From the NCBI GenBank assembly GCA_024220505.1, contig JAKZZE010000024.1:558001-622000 (forward strand): a stretch of DNA of 64,000 bases, written 5' to 3'. Shown piece after piece: positions 1 to 12,037 of the stretch. The DNA comes from Rhizopus arrhizus. Taxonomy: Eukaryota > Mucoromycota > Mucoromycetes > Mucorales > Rhizopodaceae. The notes beneath the pieces are model-generated. The model made no database searches and was not told the DNA's origin. It saw only the letters and a program-made list of their open reading frames with translations. The translations under genes and the position numbers were made by a program. Numbering within the stretch: the stretch's first letter is position 1; each line of letters starts with the position of its first letter.

Positions 1-1253
1 AAAAAAAAAAAAAAAGCTTGCTTTTCACAGTTTCATAGCTATTTCATACAGAAACAAGGTAATTCCCTCCTTCTGATGATCTATCTTGTCTTGTTGATGA
101 TGATTTAAATGTTCCAGTTCGAATTTTTTTGTAAGCTCGATGAATCTATTAATCTTTCCCAAACACGAAAGCTGATTTCATCCCCTTCAAATGTTTTCTC
201 TGTCGACCACCAAACCCTGAGCATCATTTTCTGTCGCGTCGCAGATTGAGAAAGGCCGATATCACTTTAACTTTACTCACTGAAAAATGGGAGGCATGCA
301 GCTAGAGCAAATCCAGCAATGACGCAAGTTTGCGTGTGTCCTGATTTGCGTGATAGAACAAAACTTTTTGTGTCTGGTTTTCTTTATATTTGTTGAGGTG
401 AACTAGCCTTTTTTTGTAGACTCATCAATGACTTCCTCTTATGGCCTCATTGTTTCTTCAGATGGGCCTGTTTTCGAAATATGGTTTTTATAAAGAATCA
501 TTAGGACCTAGTACTAGAGTGGTGTGTGTGAATGCTCATAACTGCGAGATATCGTCAGCACCTCTCGTTCGAACCAAAGCCCACGCATCATTAGCATTGG
601 CCAGGACAGCCTTCCAAAAACAGCTTTCTCTTTGGCTGTAAGATCCTTTTTTTAATGTTCTGTGAGCATCTTCAAAGAGCATAATTCGAGCACAAATTAG
701 TGATTTATTAGTACTTGAAATAAAAAGGAGTTAAAGATGGGTCGAGTTACATTTGTATTTTTTCGTAAAATGAAGCCACTGCTTTTACTCCAAGGAAAAA
801 GAAAAAAATTCAAGACTATCTTGATCGTAGTCTTTTTCTCAAAAATTCTACAAGTGATGGTGTAAAATAAAATATAAAAATTGACAAATGTCTTTCAAAT
901 GTTTTGCCAACTTATTCCGAAACACACTGTTTTGTAATGAGACAAAAACATTTAAAAACCCACCGTATTACTACTTTCTTATGTCTTCACATGTAAACAG
1001 ACAATGAATGGCTGATAATAAAATTGATGATTTTGAAAAAAAGCGTGTTTAAATCTTTGAAGACCAAAAAAGAAGACTTGAAACTGTATTTTTTTTTATC
1101 AGAGAAACAAGCCATACAAAGCAAATATGAATTTTATTGTACACTGAGTTTAATAGTCTTTATCTTTGTATTGTTTCAAGACATCACCCATTTGATAATG
1201 AATCTTTCTTTTGCGAACGAATTCTTCATGACGTCTCTTTTCTGACATAAAAC
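1..1253. other. Intergenic, no gene resolved
   Basis: The stretch begins with a run of A and is mostly AT-rich. One 66-codon ORF on the plus strand (441-641) has balanced composition and many codons for Ala, Ser and Leu, but I recognise no domain. A nearby ATG (429) opens only a 21-codon frame. It could be a fragment of a decayed gene; there is no support for calling it real. Confidence 0.5.
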
Positions 1254-1618
1254 TTAATCAGAAACAGTATGGTCAACATGATGATTTTTACCTTCCTCTT
1301 CTTCCATCCTTTCCTGCTCATCATATTCACTCCATAATCTCTTACGCATATCACTGTCTGATGTAGTCTGATCGAATCCCTCTTCATCTTGTCCGTATAA
1401 TCTTGTCATAGCCTTTTCTCGTTCCACTTGTAATTCGAGTGCCTGCTGCATCAAAACATGATATCCCCATCTTATTCTGATTTAAAAAAAAATCTTTTTT
1501 AAATTGTCTTTTATCAACGCATCCTTTTCTATTACCTGTCGGGTCCGCGATAACCTGAATTGGGTTTTAATAAGATGGATTGAACACGTCGAGGGTTGGG
1601 AGTTGATGAGTAAGTCAT
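1254..1618 (-). CDS. Small acidic protein of unknown function
   Basis: Two exons (1618-1536, 1476-1254) joined through a 59-nt GT-AG intron encode 101 residues; 83 + 223 nt is in frame. The N-terminal third is basic and rich in Pro, Arg and Tyr (starts MTYSSTPNPRR). The middle (about residues 35-55) looks helical, with QQALELQVEREKAM. The C-terminal 45 residues are strongly acidic with a Glu run and a His-containing end. There is no signal peptide or membrane segment. I do not recognise the family. The regular codon structure on both sides of the intron makes a real gene likely. Its neighbour, RAM1, is on the same strand 102 bases upstream, and a shared transcript cannot be excluded. Confidence 0.7.
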
Positions 1619-1719
1619 TAAATAAAAACTGGTGTATAAAAAAAAAGAAAAGAAAAAAGAAAAGCAAATGAAAACTATCTTTTTATAATAAAGATGGCAT
1701 AGTTCAGAAACATTCTTTT

Positions 1720-3381
1720 TTATTCTGTATAGGGAGGATCATCCATTGGCAACAAGTGTTGAATCTCTTTTAACTGAGTTTCATAAAAGTGAGACACCAT
1801 GTTTCTTGCTGCTCTTAAGGAAATATTGTGAATTGGATGAGTAGCGAGCAAGCTGTTATCGACATCACCCACAACCACAAACTCGTTTTTGCATTTCCAC
1901 AATAAAGATCGAAGGCCACCTTTTACTTCTGGTCTATCGATATAATCTATGCTGTGCTGTGCAACAGATAGGCCAGAGAGACAATAGCATGTGTGATAAT
2001 AATCTACTCTTTTACCAGGTTTATCAAGTAATCCACCATATTGACTCTGACAACAAAGTAAAATGTACTCTTGCAATCCTTCCCTATCAAACAAGTAGTC
2101 ACCTATCAAGTTGTCTTAGTAAAGAGGGATAGAATGATACAAGGTAGGATGATTACTCGTATTAACATGCTCGTGTCTTGAAAGAGCTGATTTGATAATT
2201 GGAAAATCGCCTGCTCCCCAAAAAGAATAACAACCGTCGACCAACTTGTTCGTACGTCCTTGAAAGCCTCCTTCTAATTTCATCTGACGTTCTGAACACC
2301 AACGCTAATAGATTAAAAAAGATTAAACGAGGATGTGAGTACGTTTATCGAGCTTTACTGTCAGTCGATCAAGATTCAGTCTTGACATGCCATCCAATAT
2401 TTCCATGGCTGCCAAGCCACAGAATGTATAGCCATTATGGGCTTCTTTTCCTGGGTAAGGTCCAATACCACCTTCATAAGTTTGTGATTTACAAATGAAA
2501 TCTATACAGTTTTCAGTCAATTCTGGTGTAAGCAAATTAACAAGAGATGCTACATTCAAGGCACAATAAGATCCACTATAAACTGTCATGAGTCATCTTC
2601 TTTTCAGCCACCCTATGAGTTTACCGGATATCAATTTCACCACCTTCATGCATGGTAAATGAGCCATCGGGTTGCTTCATACGCATTAGGAATTTGTAAA
2701 GAGCATCTCTAAAAGGACATTGGTACTTGATCAATTATCGCGTTATTCCTTACCTATCAATGGTTTTATAAGCTTCTTTTGTACCTGCAATAGCCAGTGC
2801 ATTCACAGCTGCATAAGTAGTTGCCAAGTGGCCCAATTGATCTCCTCCTCCTCCAAATCCTCCTGAAGGCAACTGCCAATGTTTGATGGTAGAAACAAGT
2901 CTATAAAAAGTTGAGTATCTAGAAAATCAAACTTATATTTTACCTTTCAGTGATATCTGGTGTAAATTTATATTCTAATAAATCCAAAGAATGAACTATC
3001 CAATAAACCAACCAAGGTTTACTAGCATCCAATACAGATCCCCACTGACCAAGCCCTTCTAAGCCCTTTATTAAATAAGTAATATGTCTTTCTTTTCTTA
3101 ATCGAATTCTATAATACAGTTCATAACTATTCATTCATCGAGCTCTACAGAAACACTTACTCTTCAATAGATTTTTTATTTTTATTATTTGGAGCATAAG
3201 GAACAAACTTTTCAAGAACAGAATCCTCTACTCTTTTCTATAAAGTATCACGTCTATTTTTTTTTTTTTTTCAAATACATTATTTCAAAAAATTTACTTG
3301 TTCTATTGAAGTCTCGGTTGGAAGACCGTCGTCTTGATATCTTTGTTCAATAGCATTCACATTCCCTGTAAGAATTCCCAT
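1720..3381 (-). CDS. RAM1: Protein farnesyltransferase beta subunit
   Basis: Catalytic beta subunit of the cytosolic zinc enzyme that attaches farnesyl to CaaX cysteines of Ras, Rho and mating pheromones, working with the alpha subunit (RAM2). Eight exons: 3381-3298, 3237-3161, 3126-2944, 2900-2754, 2708-2625, 2575-2359, 2304-2157, 2102-1720. They sum to 1323 nt, giving 440 residues, close to the usual 430-440. Visible signatures are the prenyltransferase repeats (LPSGGFGGG, YEGGIG, LEGGFQGRTNK, QYGGLLDKPGK) and the zinc ligands: Asp287 and Cys289 in VDGCYSFW and His350 in YYHTCYCLSG. FQGRTNKLVDGCYSFW and YHTCYCLSGLS are typical of farnesyl- rather than geranylgeranyltransferase I beta chains. 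It is divergent from the Ecl1-like gene. Confidence 0.95.
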
Positions 3382-4656
3382 GTTGCAGTAATAATAATAA
3401 TAAAAAAAAAAAAAAACAAAAAAAAATCCTGAGTTTTAAATAATAAAAGGTGTCTTTATTGCCTACGATTTATTTTGCATGAAAAAAGAGGGCCTTTTGA
3501 TATAAAGAACTTTTTTGAAATATAAAAGAGAGCAAAAATCACAAAGAACAGTGCATATATTTATATTTTGGATTGTTAAATGAGTTTCATGTAGAATATC
3601 AAACTTTTATGTTTCTTTTTTTTAACAAAAAGCTTCTTGACAAAATCAAAGCTTTATAAAAAAGTCAATATGAGTTGTGTAGGTTGTCAATTCATAATGT
3701 ACACTTTTCTCCTTTCCTCAATGAACATTTGACTGTGTTCATTCTATTTCTTACGCCGATTGTTTGTTACTTAATTTGGGAAGATGTTTATCACTTGATT
3801 CTTTAGTGTCAATAATCCCTACTAATAATTTAGAATGTCAGCCACCTTATAATCATCATGTAACAAATCGGATAGAGTAGATAAGCAAAAATGTACATGA
3901 GATTTCTTTTTATAGAAATAACTTGGATATTTTAAACAACACATATTTGATAAGCATTTTTTAAAACCTGCTATCATAAACATCATTTTTTATCAAAGAG
4001 GAGAGAGAGAGGGGGAAGAGAGAGATTACAAACTTTATTTCTTTGCAGAATCTTCATGTTGAGGGTTTTTCTTAGATACATCCCTTGCATTCTCATTTTT
4101 ATCATAAAGATTTCCCATAAACAGCTCTTCTCATAAATTCTCCTTCATTTTCGATAAAGTCATCTAATTTAAGTATATTTTCTCTTGCATACAAGTGCTT
4201 TAAACTTTCTTTTTCATTTGTTCAGCCAAAAGATGTGCAATACATATCTTTTAGTTATCTTTAACAAGATGAGGTATTTTTACTATATAAAGCCGCAGCT
4301 TGCTTCATCTCTGATGCATCCTATTTATAGAGTGATTGATCATTAATTATATAAACCGCCAAGTTAATCGTTGGCCACGAATATTTATTTTAAAAGTAAC
4401 TTGGATTAACTAAAAGAGGAAAATAAAAAGAAGCTTATCAAAAGAAGAAAAAGATTTGGGCTGAAGGGGGGGAGAAGAGGAAGATTGATTAATAACGTAT
4501 CATTCTCAGACGGTAATGATGTGAAGAAAAGGATAGAAAAAGAGGCTATAGTGAGGGATCCGGAATAGAAAGAGCACCAAATTAGATAACACGCAACATT
4601 TTCAGTAGATAACAGTTAATACTGTGGCGCTGCTTATAAAAAGAGCACAACAGAAT

Positions 4657-4689
<33 letters not shown>

Positions 4690-4727
4690 CTTTTATGATC
4701 TTTGTTAAATGTCATAAAGCTAAAACA
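3382..4727. other. Intergenic between divergent RAM1 and Ecl1-like gene
   Basis: About 1.35 kb of AT-rich sequence, with A runs just upstream of RAM1 and a GA-rich patch near 4000-4025. It carries the promoters of both divergent genes. A T run at about 4671-4688 sits 40 bases before the Ecl1-like start and is probably 5'UTR. No ORF here looks coding. Confidence 0.6.
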
Positions 4728-5074
4728 ATGACAGACCTCAACTGGTGTACTTTTTGTGATAAAGCAGTGAATCCTTTTTCTGTATGTAAAGAAAGCAATC
4801 ATAGGATTTGGTTATTAACTGATTATAGGAATCTCTTTACTGCAGTGATCAATGCTTACGTGCTGATGCCCTTCGTAATCATCCACTCTTGGGTTACACA
4901 TACCCAGAATTCATTAATTTTCCTCGACCCAAATCAACCAAACAATCATCTTCTGCTCACTCTTCACCTTCTACTTCACCTTCTTTAACCGCATCTTCTT
5001 TATCATCCCGCTCTATCCAATTTTCACCTCCAAAATTTGATTTAAATCATTCTTTTATAACCCAAAGAAAATGA
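4728..5074 (+). CDS. Ecl1-like small zinc-binding protein
   Basis: Two exons (4728-4781, 4829-5074) around a 47-nt intron give 99 residues. The N-terminus has a compact Cys pattern, C7-x2-C10-x12-C23-x3-C27, with the sequence WCTFCDKAVNPF and then SLYCSDQC across the splice junction. This matches the Ecl1/Ecl2 family of short fungal proteins with one zinc-binding treble-clef-like motif, linked in yeasts to chronological lifespan and starvation responses. The C-terminal half is Ser/Pro-rich and probably disordered. The start at 4728 was chosen because it lies directly before the motif in a good context (aaaacaATGACA); an in-frame ATG at 4695 would add 11 residues. Family assignment is by motif only. 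Confidence 0.75.
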
Positions 5075-6323
5075 AAAAGTCTTATTCTTTTCCTTTTTTG
5101 AAAAACAGTCGCTATTTGTACATAATAAACAATATACCCTCCCTCTTTATTTTATTGCATCATTCATGATTAAAGTGTGTGTGTGTGTCACTGAAGACCC
5201 GACTAAATATGAACAAGTTTGCCTCTAATGTCAATTTTTTTTTCTAGAACTTTTAATCTTGTACAAGTCATTTTTCATACGGATCCTTCTTTCATCATTC
5301 GAGTTTATATAAAGGAGGTAGCATGTGTTATCATCCTTACACAGGTGTTCCCTTAAACTGGATGTTTCTTGTATTATGGCTATTATATCAACCATCCATT
5401 GTACTAGAATACACTTTTATCAAAAAGAAAATTAGAACCAAGATCCTTTTATTTTCATAACAGTTTGGATTCATCTTCTCTTATTCTCAGCGACAATTTC
5501 TTATTTGAGATTCCTTATACGTTGAATGCTATATCTCCCCTTCCCCCTTTTTTTTGCTTATAACCTAGAATGCGTTAAATCTTTTACCGAGAGCAATAGT
5601 CAGTGTATTACAGAAATTTTATTTTCTACAAGTTTAGAACTTGTAATAGGCTTTATTCAGTGTAGATTCAAGTATAAACTTGTATACATCATACTCATAT
5701 CTCTAGTCAGTATGCTAATATGAGTATCCTATCCAATAAAAAAGAAAGACTGTTTTTAACTAAACTTGCGCCATTTACACTTTTAGTGCGGGTAATAATG
5801 GGCCAGTGTACTTTGGGCATAATTTTTTTTTTCTTTCTTTTTCTTTTTGTACCAAAGAAAAAAGGACTTTTTGAGGTATATAACTTTTTTTAAAAAGAGT
5901 TTGTTCTTAATTCAGAGTTCAAAGAATGCTGCAAAAAAAAAATCCATATAAACAGGGATTCAGCTTGAACTATCTTTTTGATGTACCTATCTTATTCATA
6001 ATACTTGAGTATTTATTCATGCACTAGATGGGTCTGGTGAATATCAAATTTAGTGAAAGTTGCCTTTATAAAATCATTCTTTTGCTTTACAAAGCTACTC
6101 TTGAAATGACAGGCAAGATTCGATAAACAACTTTCAAATAGAATGTACTTTTAAATATTCTTTTAAAAAAGTACAGAAGTTTACTTTACAATCTATGCAT
6201 TTTTATTAATGTAGTGGTGAGAATAAATAACAAATGGGCAAAGGTCAATAAACTATCTAGAGGCCCATTGAATTTATGGTACTCTTACAACTATTTCAAT
6301 GATACATTTATTCAACGTTATTT
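5075..6323. other. Intergenic, no gene seen
   Basis: AT-rich spacer downstream of the Ecl1-like gene and downstream of PET191 (convergent). It contains a short TG repeat near 5178-5188 and a T run near 5825. A 65-codon ORF (5526-5723) is hydrophobic but starts in T-rich DNA and has no supporting context. The stretch probably holds both 3'UTRs. Confidence 0.55.
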
Positions 6324-6592
6324 CTACTGTGTCTTGTTTCCACGGAAACGCATACGTGGATCAATCTACAGAATTAAGAAAATTAGAAACAGCAAGTGGG
6401 CTGATCTAAACAATTTACCATTCCTCTTCGACATTCTGCAAAACTTTTCTTGATACTCAAGCATTCTTCAGGCACGTCGTCTTTATGTTCTGGTTGAAAA
6501 CATTCTTTTATAGTATGTCCCTTTAAAACACATTTTGACTTGAGCATACATTCAATCAATTCTTGTCTAATCTCTTTACATGAAGAAGGCAT
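6324..6592 (-). CDS. PET191: Cytochrome c oxidase assembly factor Pet191/COA5
   Basis: Two exons (6592-6419, 6365-6324) with a 53-nt intron encode 71 residues. The protein starts MPSSCKEIRQ and ends RMRFRGNKTQ, as expected of Pet191. Cysteines form CX9C pairs (C5-x9-C15 and C44-x9-C54) with further Cys at 21 and 31. Pet191 proteins of this class sit in the mitochondrial intermembrane space and are needed for assembly of complex IV. The unspliced ORF would end in a wrong tail (VNCLDQPT); splicing restores the conserved RRGMIDPRMRFRG end, which decides the model. It stands alone between long spacers. Confidence 0.93.
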
Positions 6593-8464
6593 ATTTTTTA
6601 CGTTTCTTTTTTTTTTTTTTTATGAAAGAAAGAGTTGTATTTGGTGAGAATAATTGAATCCCCGGCTGAAAATCCCATCTTATGGCAGAGACATGTCAAC
6701 AAGACATGGTGAAAAGGGTTGTAATAAGCTTTCGTCGTTTATTTCATGAATTTACGTCTATTCAGACCGTAAAGTCATCAAGAGTTTTCATCTCTTTTGA
6801 TAGCAAGCGATAAACCTTTATTGAGTTTAATCCAACAAATAAAAACCATCACTTTTGTTTTTGATGTTGGCAGAATTTGGTACCGATTTCTTTATCTTTC
6901 TATCTCTAATTCTACAAAGGATAGCATTGTGAAATCTACATGTCTTTATATCAAAAGTTTTTCAATAAATTACATCATATACAATGAGCAGACAAGTCAT
7001 TGGTAGTCTCTTGTTGAACTATTTGTTTAAGAAAAAAAAAAAAAGAAGGGTGTATGAAAACATGAAATAAAGAATGAAATGAATATTCATCAAATGGATC
7101 TTTGGGCTCATTCGTATTGTTGAAAATAGTAATAGCTAATCAACAATTTACGAGAAAGCATATGTGCTTTGAATCTACTTGAATGCTAAAAAGCTCAGTG
7201 TGTTCAATTTCGTCAGCAGGGAAGAAGAGTGTCAAGATGATGTGAGATTACAAAACCTTATAAAGATGATACGAGTCTAACATTCATACCAACTTGACTA
7301 TACTATCCGTACCTAATAGAAGCAATCCAGGATAATGATGTTCATTCTAGTGCCTTGTAGCATTTCATAGCATGTATTTGTTGGCTCTAATATTTTTGTT
7401 TAAACAAATAGCTTCTCACATCTTCAAAAGCACCGACAGTCTAGAACTCAATGATTACATGTCTCTCTTTGTTCTTTATGATTTCATCGACTACCCAATT
7501 TCATGTCTGCCCCCTTCTTTCCACCACTCTCTACAACACGCCATTTCGTCTCATTTCACTCTCAATTTTGAAAAAGATTCAAACCACCTCTTTTCTAAAG
7601 ATGATTTAGCTCGTTCTTTTAGATAGGACCCATTTTAGGTTTGAATTACCTTACGATTCAACCTTTTTTTTTTTTTATCAAAGTAGAGCATAAATTAACG
7701 CAATCTGGTATAGATTCGAAAAATCGATAGGACAACCACACTGAACCTTCATGCTTGTCGATTTTTTCAGTGTTATCAATAGCAAAAGTTGGATTGTAAA
7801 CAAAAGTGCAAAGAACAAGACAAGTTTCGATTGGGCTCTTTCGGATTTTTTGAGTAGTGATAGTGTGACCAGGTCAGTTTATTTCAACTACTATTGACTG
7901 ATGAACTTGTAAGCACGGATGATAGAGCTTAATTGTATTTTGAGTTGCAACTGAATCCAGATAAAGGATGCACCCAGAAGAGACTATTTGGACAGAGTCA
8001 GTTATTTTGTAAGCGACTGAACTCAACCTTGAGTAAACCTACTTTGCTATTTTTGTAAGGCTGTGATTTATACTTGTAATGACCTTTTAGATGTTATTTG
8101 AAAAAGTAAGCGTAACCACGCTTGCTATTGATTGCCGAGGAATAGATGCATTTTGTATTTATCACAAACAATTCGATGATCTTATTTAACGTAAGCTCTC
8201 TTTAAAAAGGGGTATATGAACTTGAGTTGACAATTTAAAGGATGTATCTGTTATTTCCACACGCATGGGAATTTTAATTTGCATGGGAAGCTTCTTTCTT
8301 GACTGAAACCTTTTTGGGTGTACAACCTAAAAAATTCATTTACTAAAATCAAGCAGTATGCTCCAAAGGGTAAAATAATGTCATTGTGTACATCACGACT
8401 TTGAAAAAAGACAAGCCAAAAAATTGAATGTTCTTTTGTTAAATAGAAAACAAAAATGGGTATT
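6593..8464. other. Intergenic spacer upstream of PET191
   Basis: AT-rich, with a T run at 6608-6621 that is probably PET191 5'UTR or promoter. The only notable open frame is 7372-7626, listed separately. The rest (7650-8460) shows no convincing coding sequence on either strand. Confidence 0.5.
7372..7626 (+). CDS. Possible small hypothetical protein (weak)
   Basis: An 84-codon ORF with a hydrophobic start (MYLLALIFLF) followed by a more ordinary segment containing DYPISCLPPSFHHSL. A splice-acceptor-like site (tttaaacaaatag) lies inside the ORF near 7411, so the part after it could be the last exon of a small gene whose first exon I cannot place. No family is recognised. Composition from residue 17 onward looks more protein-like than the spacer around it, but no start context or expression evidence is available. 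Confidence 0.3.
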   Translation: MYLLALIFLFKQIASHIFKSTDSLELNDYMSLFVLYDFIDYPISCLPPSFHHSLQHAISSHFTLNFEKDSNHLFSKDDLARSFR

Positions 8465-8758
8465 TTATTGTGATGAAGGATCATTTGAACTAGACACTGA
8501 ATTATAAGACATGGATCTTCTTCTTGCACCTTCAAAAGCATTTTGAATGGACAAAGCGGTAGGCATAAAGAATGAAGTTAAATCACGTGTATCATTGATA
8601 GTTGGCGGTACTTCTTGGGTTGGACTACGCAATTTGGTAAAGGAACTTTGTAATGTATCAGACATACGACGATGATGAAAGGGGACGCATGAAGATGTAT
8701 GAGAAGTAAATGTATCAGTCTTTTCAAATGTTCTACCACATCGACAACGGAAAGGCAT
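8465..8758 (-). CDS. Small C2HC zinc-finger protein, unknown role
   Basis: Single exon of 97 codons. The N-terminus carries one finger-like motif, C5-x-C7-x12-H20-x3-C24 (FRCRCGRTFEKTD then HTSSC), a shortened C2H2-like finger with only one residue between the first two cysteines. After it comes a Ser/Thr/Pro-rich, basic, probably disordered tail with RRRSMS, a possible phosphorylation site. The start follows an A-rich leader and a purine repeat. No second finger is seen, so sequence-specific DNA binding alone is doubtful; it may bind zinc for protein contact. It is divergent from the DNAJC7-like gene 1.46 kb away. Confidence 0.65.
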   Translation of the reverse strand: MPFRCRCGRTFEKTDTFTSHTSSCVPFHHRRMSDTLQSSFTKLRSPTQEVPPTINDTRDLTSFFMPTALSIQNAFEGARRRSMSYNSVSSSNDPSSQ

Positions 8759-10223
8759 TTTTTTTTAAAAAAAAGAAAGAAAGAAAGAAAGAAAGAGAAA
8801 GCGAGAGAGAGAAAGGGAAAATAAGTGCATATGTGAGCAGAGAGAGGGAATATGAAGTTTAAAAAGTTTAATTGTGTGACAGGCAATAAATGCATAAATA
8901 AGTTCAAATGATCCAATCATTTTTCATATTAAAATTAAGCTTAATGTACACATTCATTGTGTTAACTCAAGGTGGAATAGTGTTCATCATTTGAAATTCA
9001 CATTGTACGCATATTATAAATACTCTCTCTTTCTCTAATAACAACCTCAACAGATTCAAAACTATCATTTCACACTAAAAAATATACTTTCGGGAATTGT
9101 TTAGTTTAATCTGTCACCTGTTGAATGCAGCACAATCTGAATATCTTTCTCGCAGTGTAACCCAAAAATCGATTCACAGTCTTATCTACTCTCTCTCTTT
9201 TTATCAATCAATTTTTTTTTTCACATAAAAATGACGTGTGATTGAAAAGTAAACAAGTGCAATACAAATGTCATTACTTCCTTCAAGGCCTTCATACCCA
9301 GACACTTGTCCATATTAGCATCATTTCCTTCTCTAAGGCTAATCCAATCACTTTTTTTTTTGTTCTGCTGCTTCTTGACAGTGGACATATATGCAAACAG
9401 CTGCAAAGAACAAACTTTGTTTACTAGTCAAGGATATCAAAATTGTATATGAAAACATCAGTATCTTTACCAAGTTTTGAATTCTCTGCTTTTTGTTTTA
9501 AAGACACAATTCTTATTGCTATCAACTTATCGCTTTCTAGCACACTGTCACTTTAACCTTCTACCGCTATATGGCTCTTGCTACTCTCACAATTGAGCTT
9601 CATTCTCCTCTGTACCTGTTCATCTTACTCTCCAAAGTATCTAGGGCAAAGGCCCATTAACAGTAAGGACCTTGGTCGGAACACGGTCATTTATTGTAAT
9701 GATCCACCACAACCAAGACTGTCTGCTGAAATCTATTTCTTTGCAAGGATGAAACGAACTGCAACAGTTGCGCATGTCCTCTTTATCCATACCTTGGTAT
9801 CATAAAATTCGAATTCATCATTCAAATCAGTAGGTTAAGTTGTGCAACAACTCGAGTTCAACAACCAACTTTGTAAGATACTCGAGCGATACAGTGCCTG
9901 CTGAATCTAAAGTTCGATACCCATCGTATCAGGTACTCTATAAGAAATCAAATTTATAAAAGAATCGTTTGCTGAGTAAACTGATTTTGAAAATAGGGAG
10001 CGAATCAATGCCAATCGCCTGAATGAATAATTTTCAAGAAACCAGTAAATCTCTGTCTTTTATAGCCTCATTGAAACCAAAAAAAAATAACTCAGTTTAT
10101 TTTCTTCTGGCAAATTCTATCCATGCCTTTATTAAGAGTGACTATTGTTTTCATTCAAAATTTTTTTAGGACCTTTCTTGGAGTAGTTTCATTCTCTTTC
10201 TTTCCCTCTTTTAAACATAAAGG
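8759..10223. other. Intergenic between divergent C2HC gene and DNAJC7-like gene
   Basis: The left end has a pure-purine GAAA/GAGA tract (8767-8820) immediately upstream of the C2HC gene. The remainder is AT-rich with no convincing ORF; the frames at 9221-9427 overlap on both strands and are shadows of each other. The 9578-9805 frame has ordinary composition but no recognisable motif. Confidence 0.5.
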
Positions 10224-12037
10224 ATGTCTCAATCACCTATGGATATTGATAATCAATTGTAAAATACCCTAGCGAATTGCATTTATCTGCTTTTCCCTTT
10301 TTTTTTTAAAAAAAAAAAGTACTAATCAAATCATTATCAGATCCCCTGAGGAAATCAAAAACTTGGCTAACGAACAATATAAACTGGGTCGTTATGAGGA
10401 AGCTATTAAATTGTATTCCCAAGCCATTGGTTAGTACTCAAAGTAAAAAAAAAAAAAAAAGGAAGAGAAGGATGAAGCAAAGCAGAAGAAAGGAAGTAGA
10501 GAATAAAGATGGCTAAAGATCATTTTAGATGCTTCTCCCAAGACATCCACCTTTTATAATAACCGTGCTGCTGCTTACTTGATGCAAAAGAAATACAAAG
10601 AGGCCGCTTTTGATAGTCGTACAGCTCTTGAATTGGATCCTACCAATGCAAAAGCGTATGCAAGAGCAGGCAAATGTCAATTAAACATGGGTAATTTAGA
10701 AGAAGCCGGTCGTTTACTTCAACGGGCTGTCGAATTAGATCCCAAAGCTCAAAGAGACTATCATTCACTGCAAAACGTGAGCATGTATCTGGCTCAAGTC
10801 AAGACATTTATGGATAATGATCAATATGCATTAGCACGTAACAGCTTGAATCGTGCTATTGGTTTTATTGATGCTGAACAAGTTCCTATCAAATGGAGAG
10901 TGATGGAAGCAGAATGTGCTTTAGGAGAAAAAAACTATTCTGAAGCGAGTCGTATTGTCAAGTAAAGTATTTGTGACAATCCAGTCGATCTTTGCTAATT
11001 TCTTTTAGTTCCTTGATTCGTTTGGATACTCAAAACCCGGATGCTCTGTATTTAAGAGCTCGTGTGTTCTACAGTCAGGGTGATAACCAAAAGACGGCAG
11101 CTCACTGTATGGAAGCCTTACGTTGTGATCCTGATTTCTCTAAAGCTCGTTCATTATTAAAGATGTCAAGAGCCATTGAAGCACAAAAGGACGCAGGAAA
11201 CACAGCCTTTAAACTAAACAAGCTGGATGAGGCTTATGAAGCTTATACTGCTGCCTTGGAAATTGATCCCAAGAATGACCATATGAATGCTCGTTTATAT
11301 TCCAACCGTGCTGCTGTACTGCAAAAGGTAAAAAAAATTGATAAACGAGAGGTTCTATGTGCTTATCGGATGAATAGCAAAAAAAATTTGAAGAGGCATT
11401 ACTTGATTGTGATAAAGCAATCGAATTGGATGGTGAATTTTATAAGGCATACAGTAGACGTGCAGCATGTTTTATGGAAACAGAAAAATACGAAGAAGCT
11501 ACTAGAGATTATAAAAAATTAATAGAAGCAGACGGATCTAATAGAGAATACCAAAACTTATTACGTAAAGCAGAACTTGAGCTCAAGAAATCACTTCGTA
11601 AAGATTATTATAAAGTATTGGGTCTTACAAAGTCAGCAGGAGAAACAGAGATCAAGAAGGCCTACCGTAAGCTGGCACTCCAATATCACCCAGATAAAAA
11701 CGCAGGTGATGAAAAGGCGGAAGTTCGCTTCAAGGAAATCGGTGAAGCTTATGCGATCTTGAGTGACCCGGAAAAGAAGGCAAGATATGACTCGGGTGTT
11801 GATTTGGATGGTGGCATGGGTGGTGGCTTCCCAGGTGGAGGCATGGATGGTGTTGATGTCAATGATATCTTTGCTCAAATGTTTGGTGGAGGTATGGGTG
11901 GCGGCTTTGGTGGTGGCTTTCACAGTGCTGGAGGTTTCCCTGGTGGAGGTGGAGGTTTCCCTGGTGGAGCTGGTGGCTTCCCTGGTGGTGGAGGAAGACG
12001 TCAACCTCCTGGTGGCTATAGTTTCCACTTTGGTTAA
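10224..12037 (+). CDS. DNAJC7: TPR and J-domain co-chaperone (DNAJC7/Tpr2 type)
   Basis: Five exons (10224-10258, 10341-10429, 10529-10961, 11009-11327, 11378-12037) total 1536 nt, 511 residues, close to human DNAJC7 (494). Residues about 12-355 are tandem tetratricopeptide repeats, recognised from pairs such as [17 protein letters not shown] and [10 protein letters not shown]. The J domain spans about 368-433 and has the HPD triad at 396-398 (QYHPDKN), so it should stimulate Hsp70 ATPase. The last 75 residues are Gly/Phe-rich (GGGFPGG repeats). Family members bind both Hsp70 and Hsp90 through the TPRs and pass clients between them in the cytosol. The first exon is only 35 nt and is missed by simple ORF calling; its frame joins to [14 protein letters not shown]. 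Confidence 0.95.

Noticed and set aside
545..600. tRNA-like ggttcgaa word on the minus strand
   Set aside because: No matching T-stem, acceptor or anticodon arm could be folded around it.
441..641. 66-codon ORF with balanced composition
   Set aside because: No domain, no splice partner and no clear start context; noted in the intergenic entry only.
8251..8541. 96-codon minus-strand ORF overlapping the C2HC gene
   Set aside because: Its first codons are the C2HC gene in another frame and the remainder is AT-rich spacer translation.
9221..9427. Overlapping ORFs on both strands
   Set aside because: Mutual shadows in AT-rich spacer with no motif.
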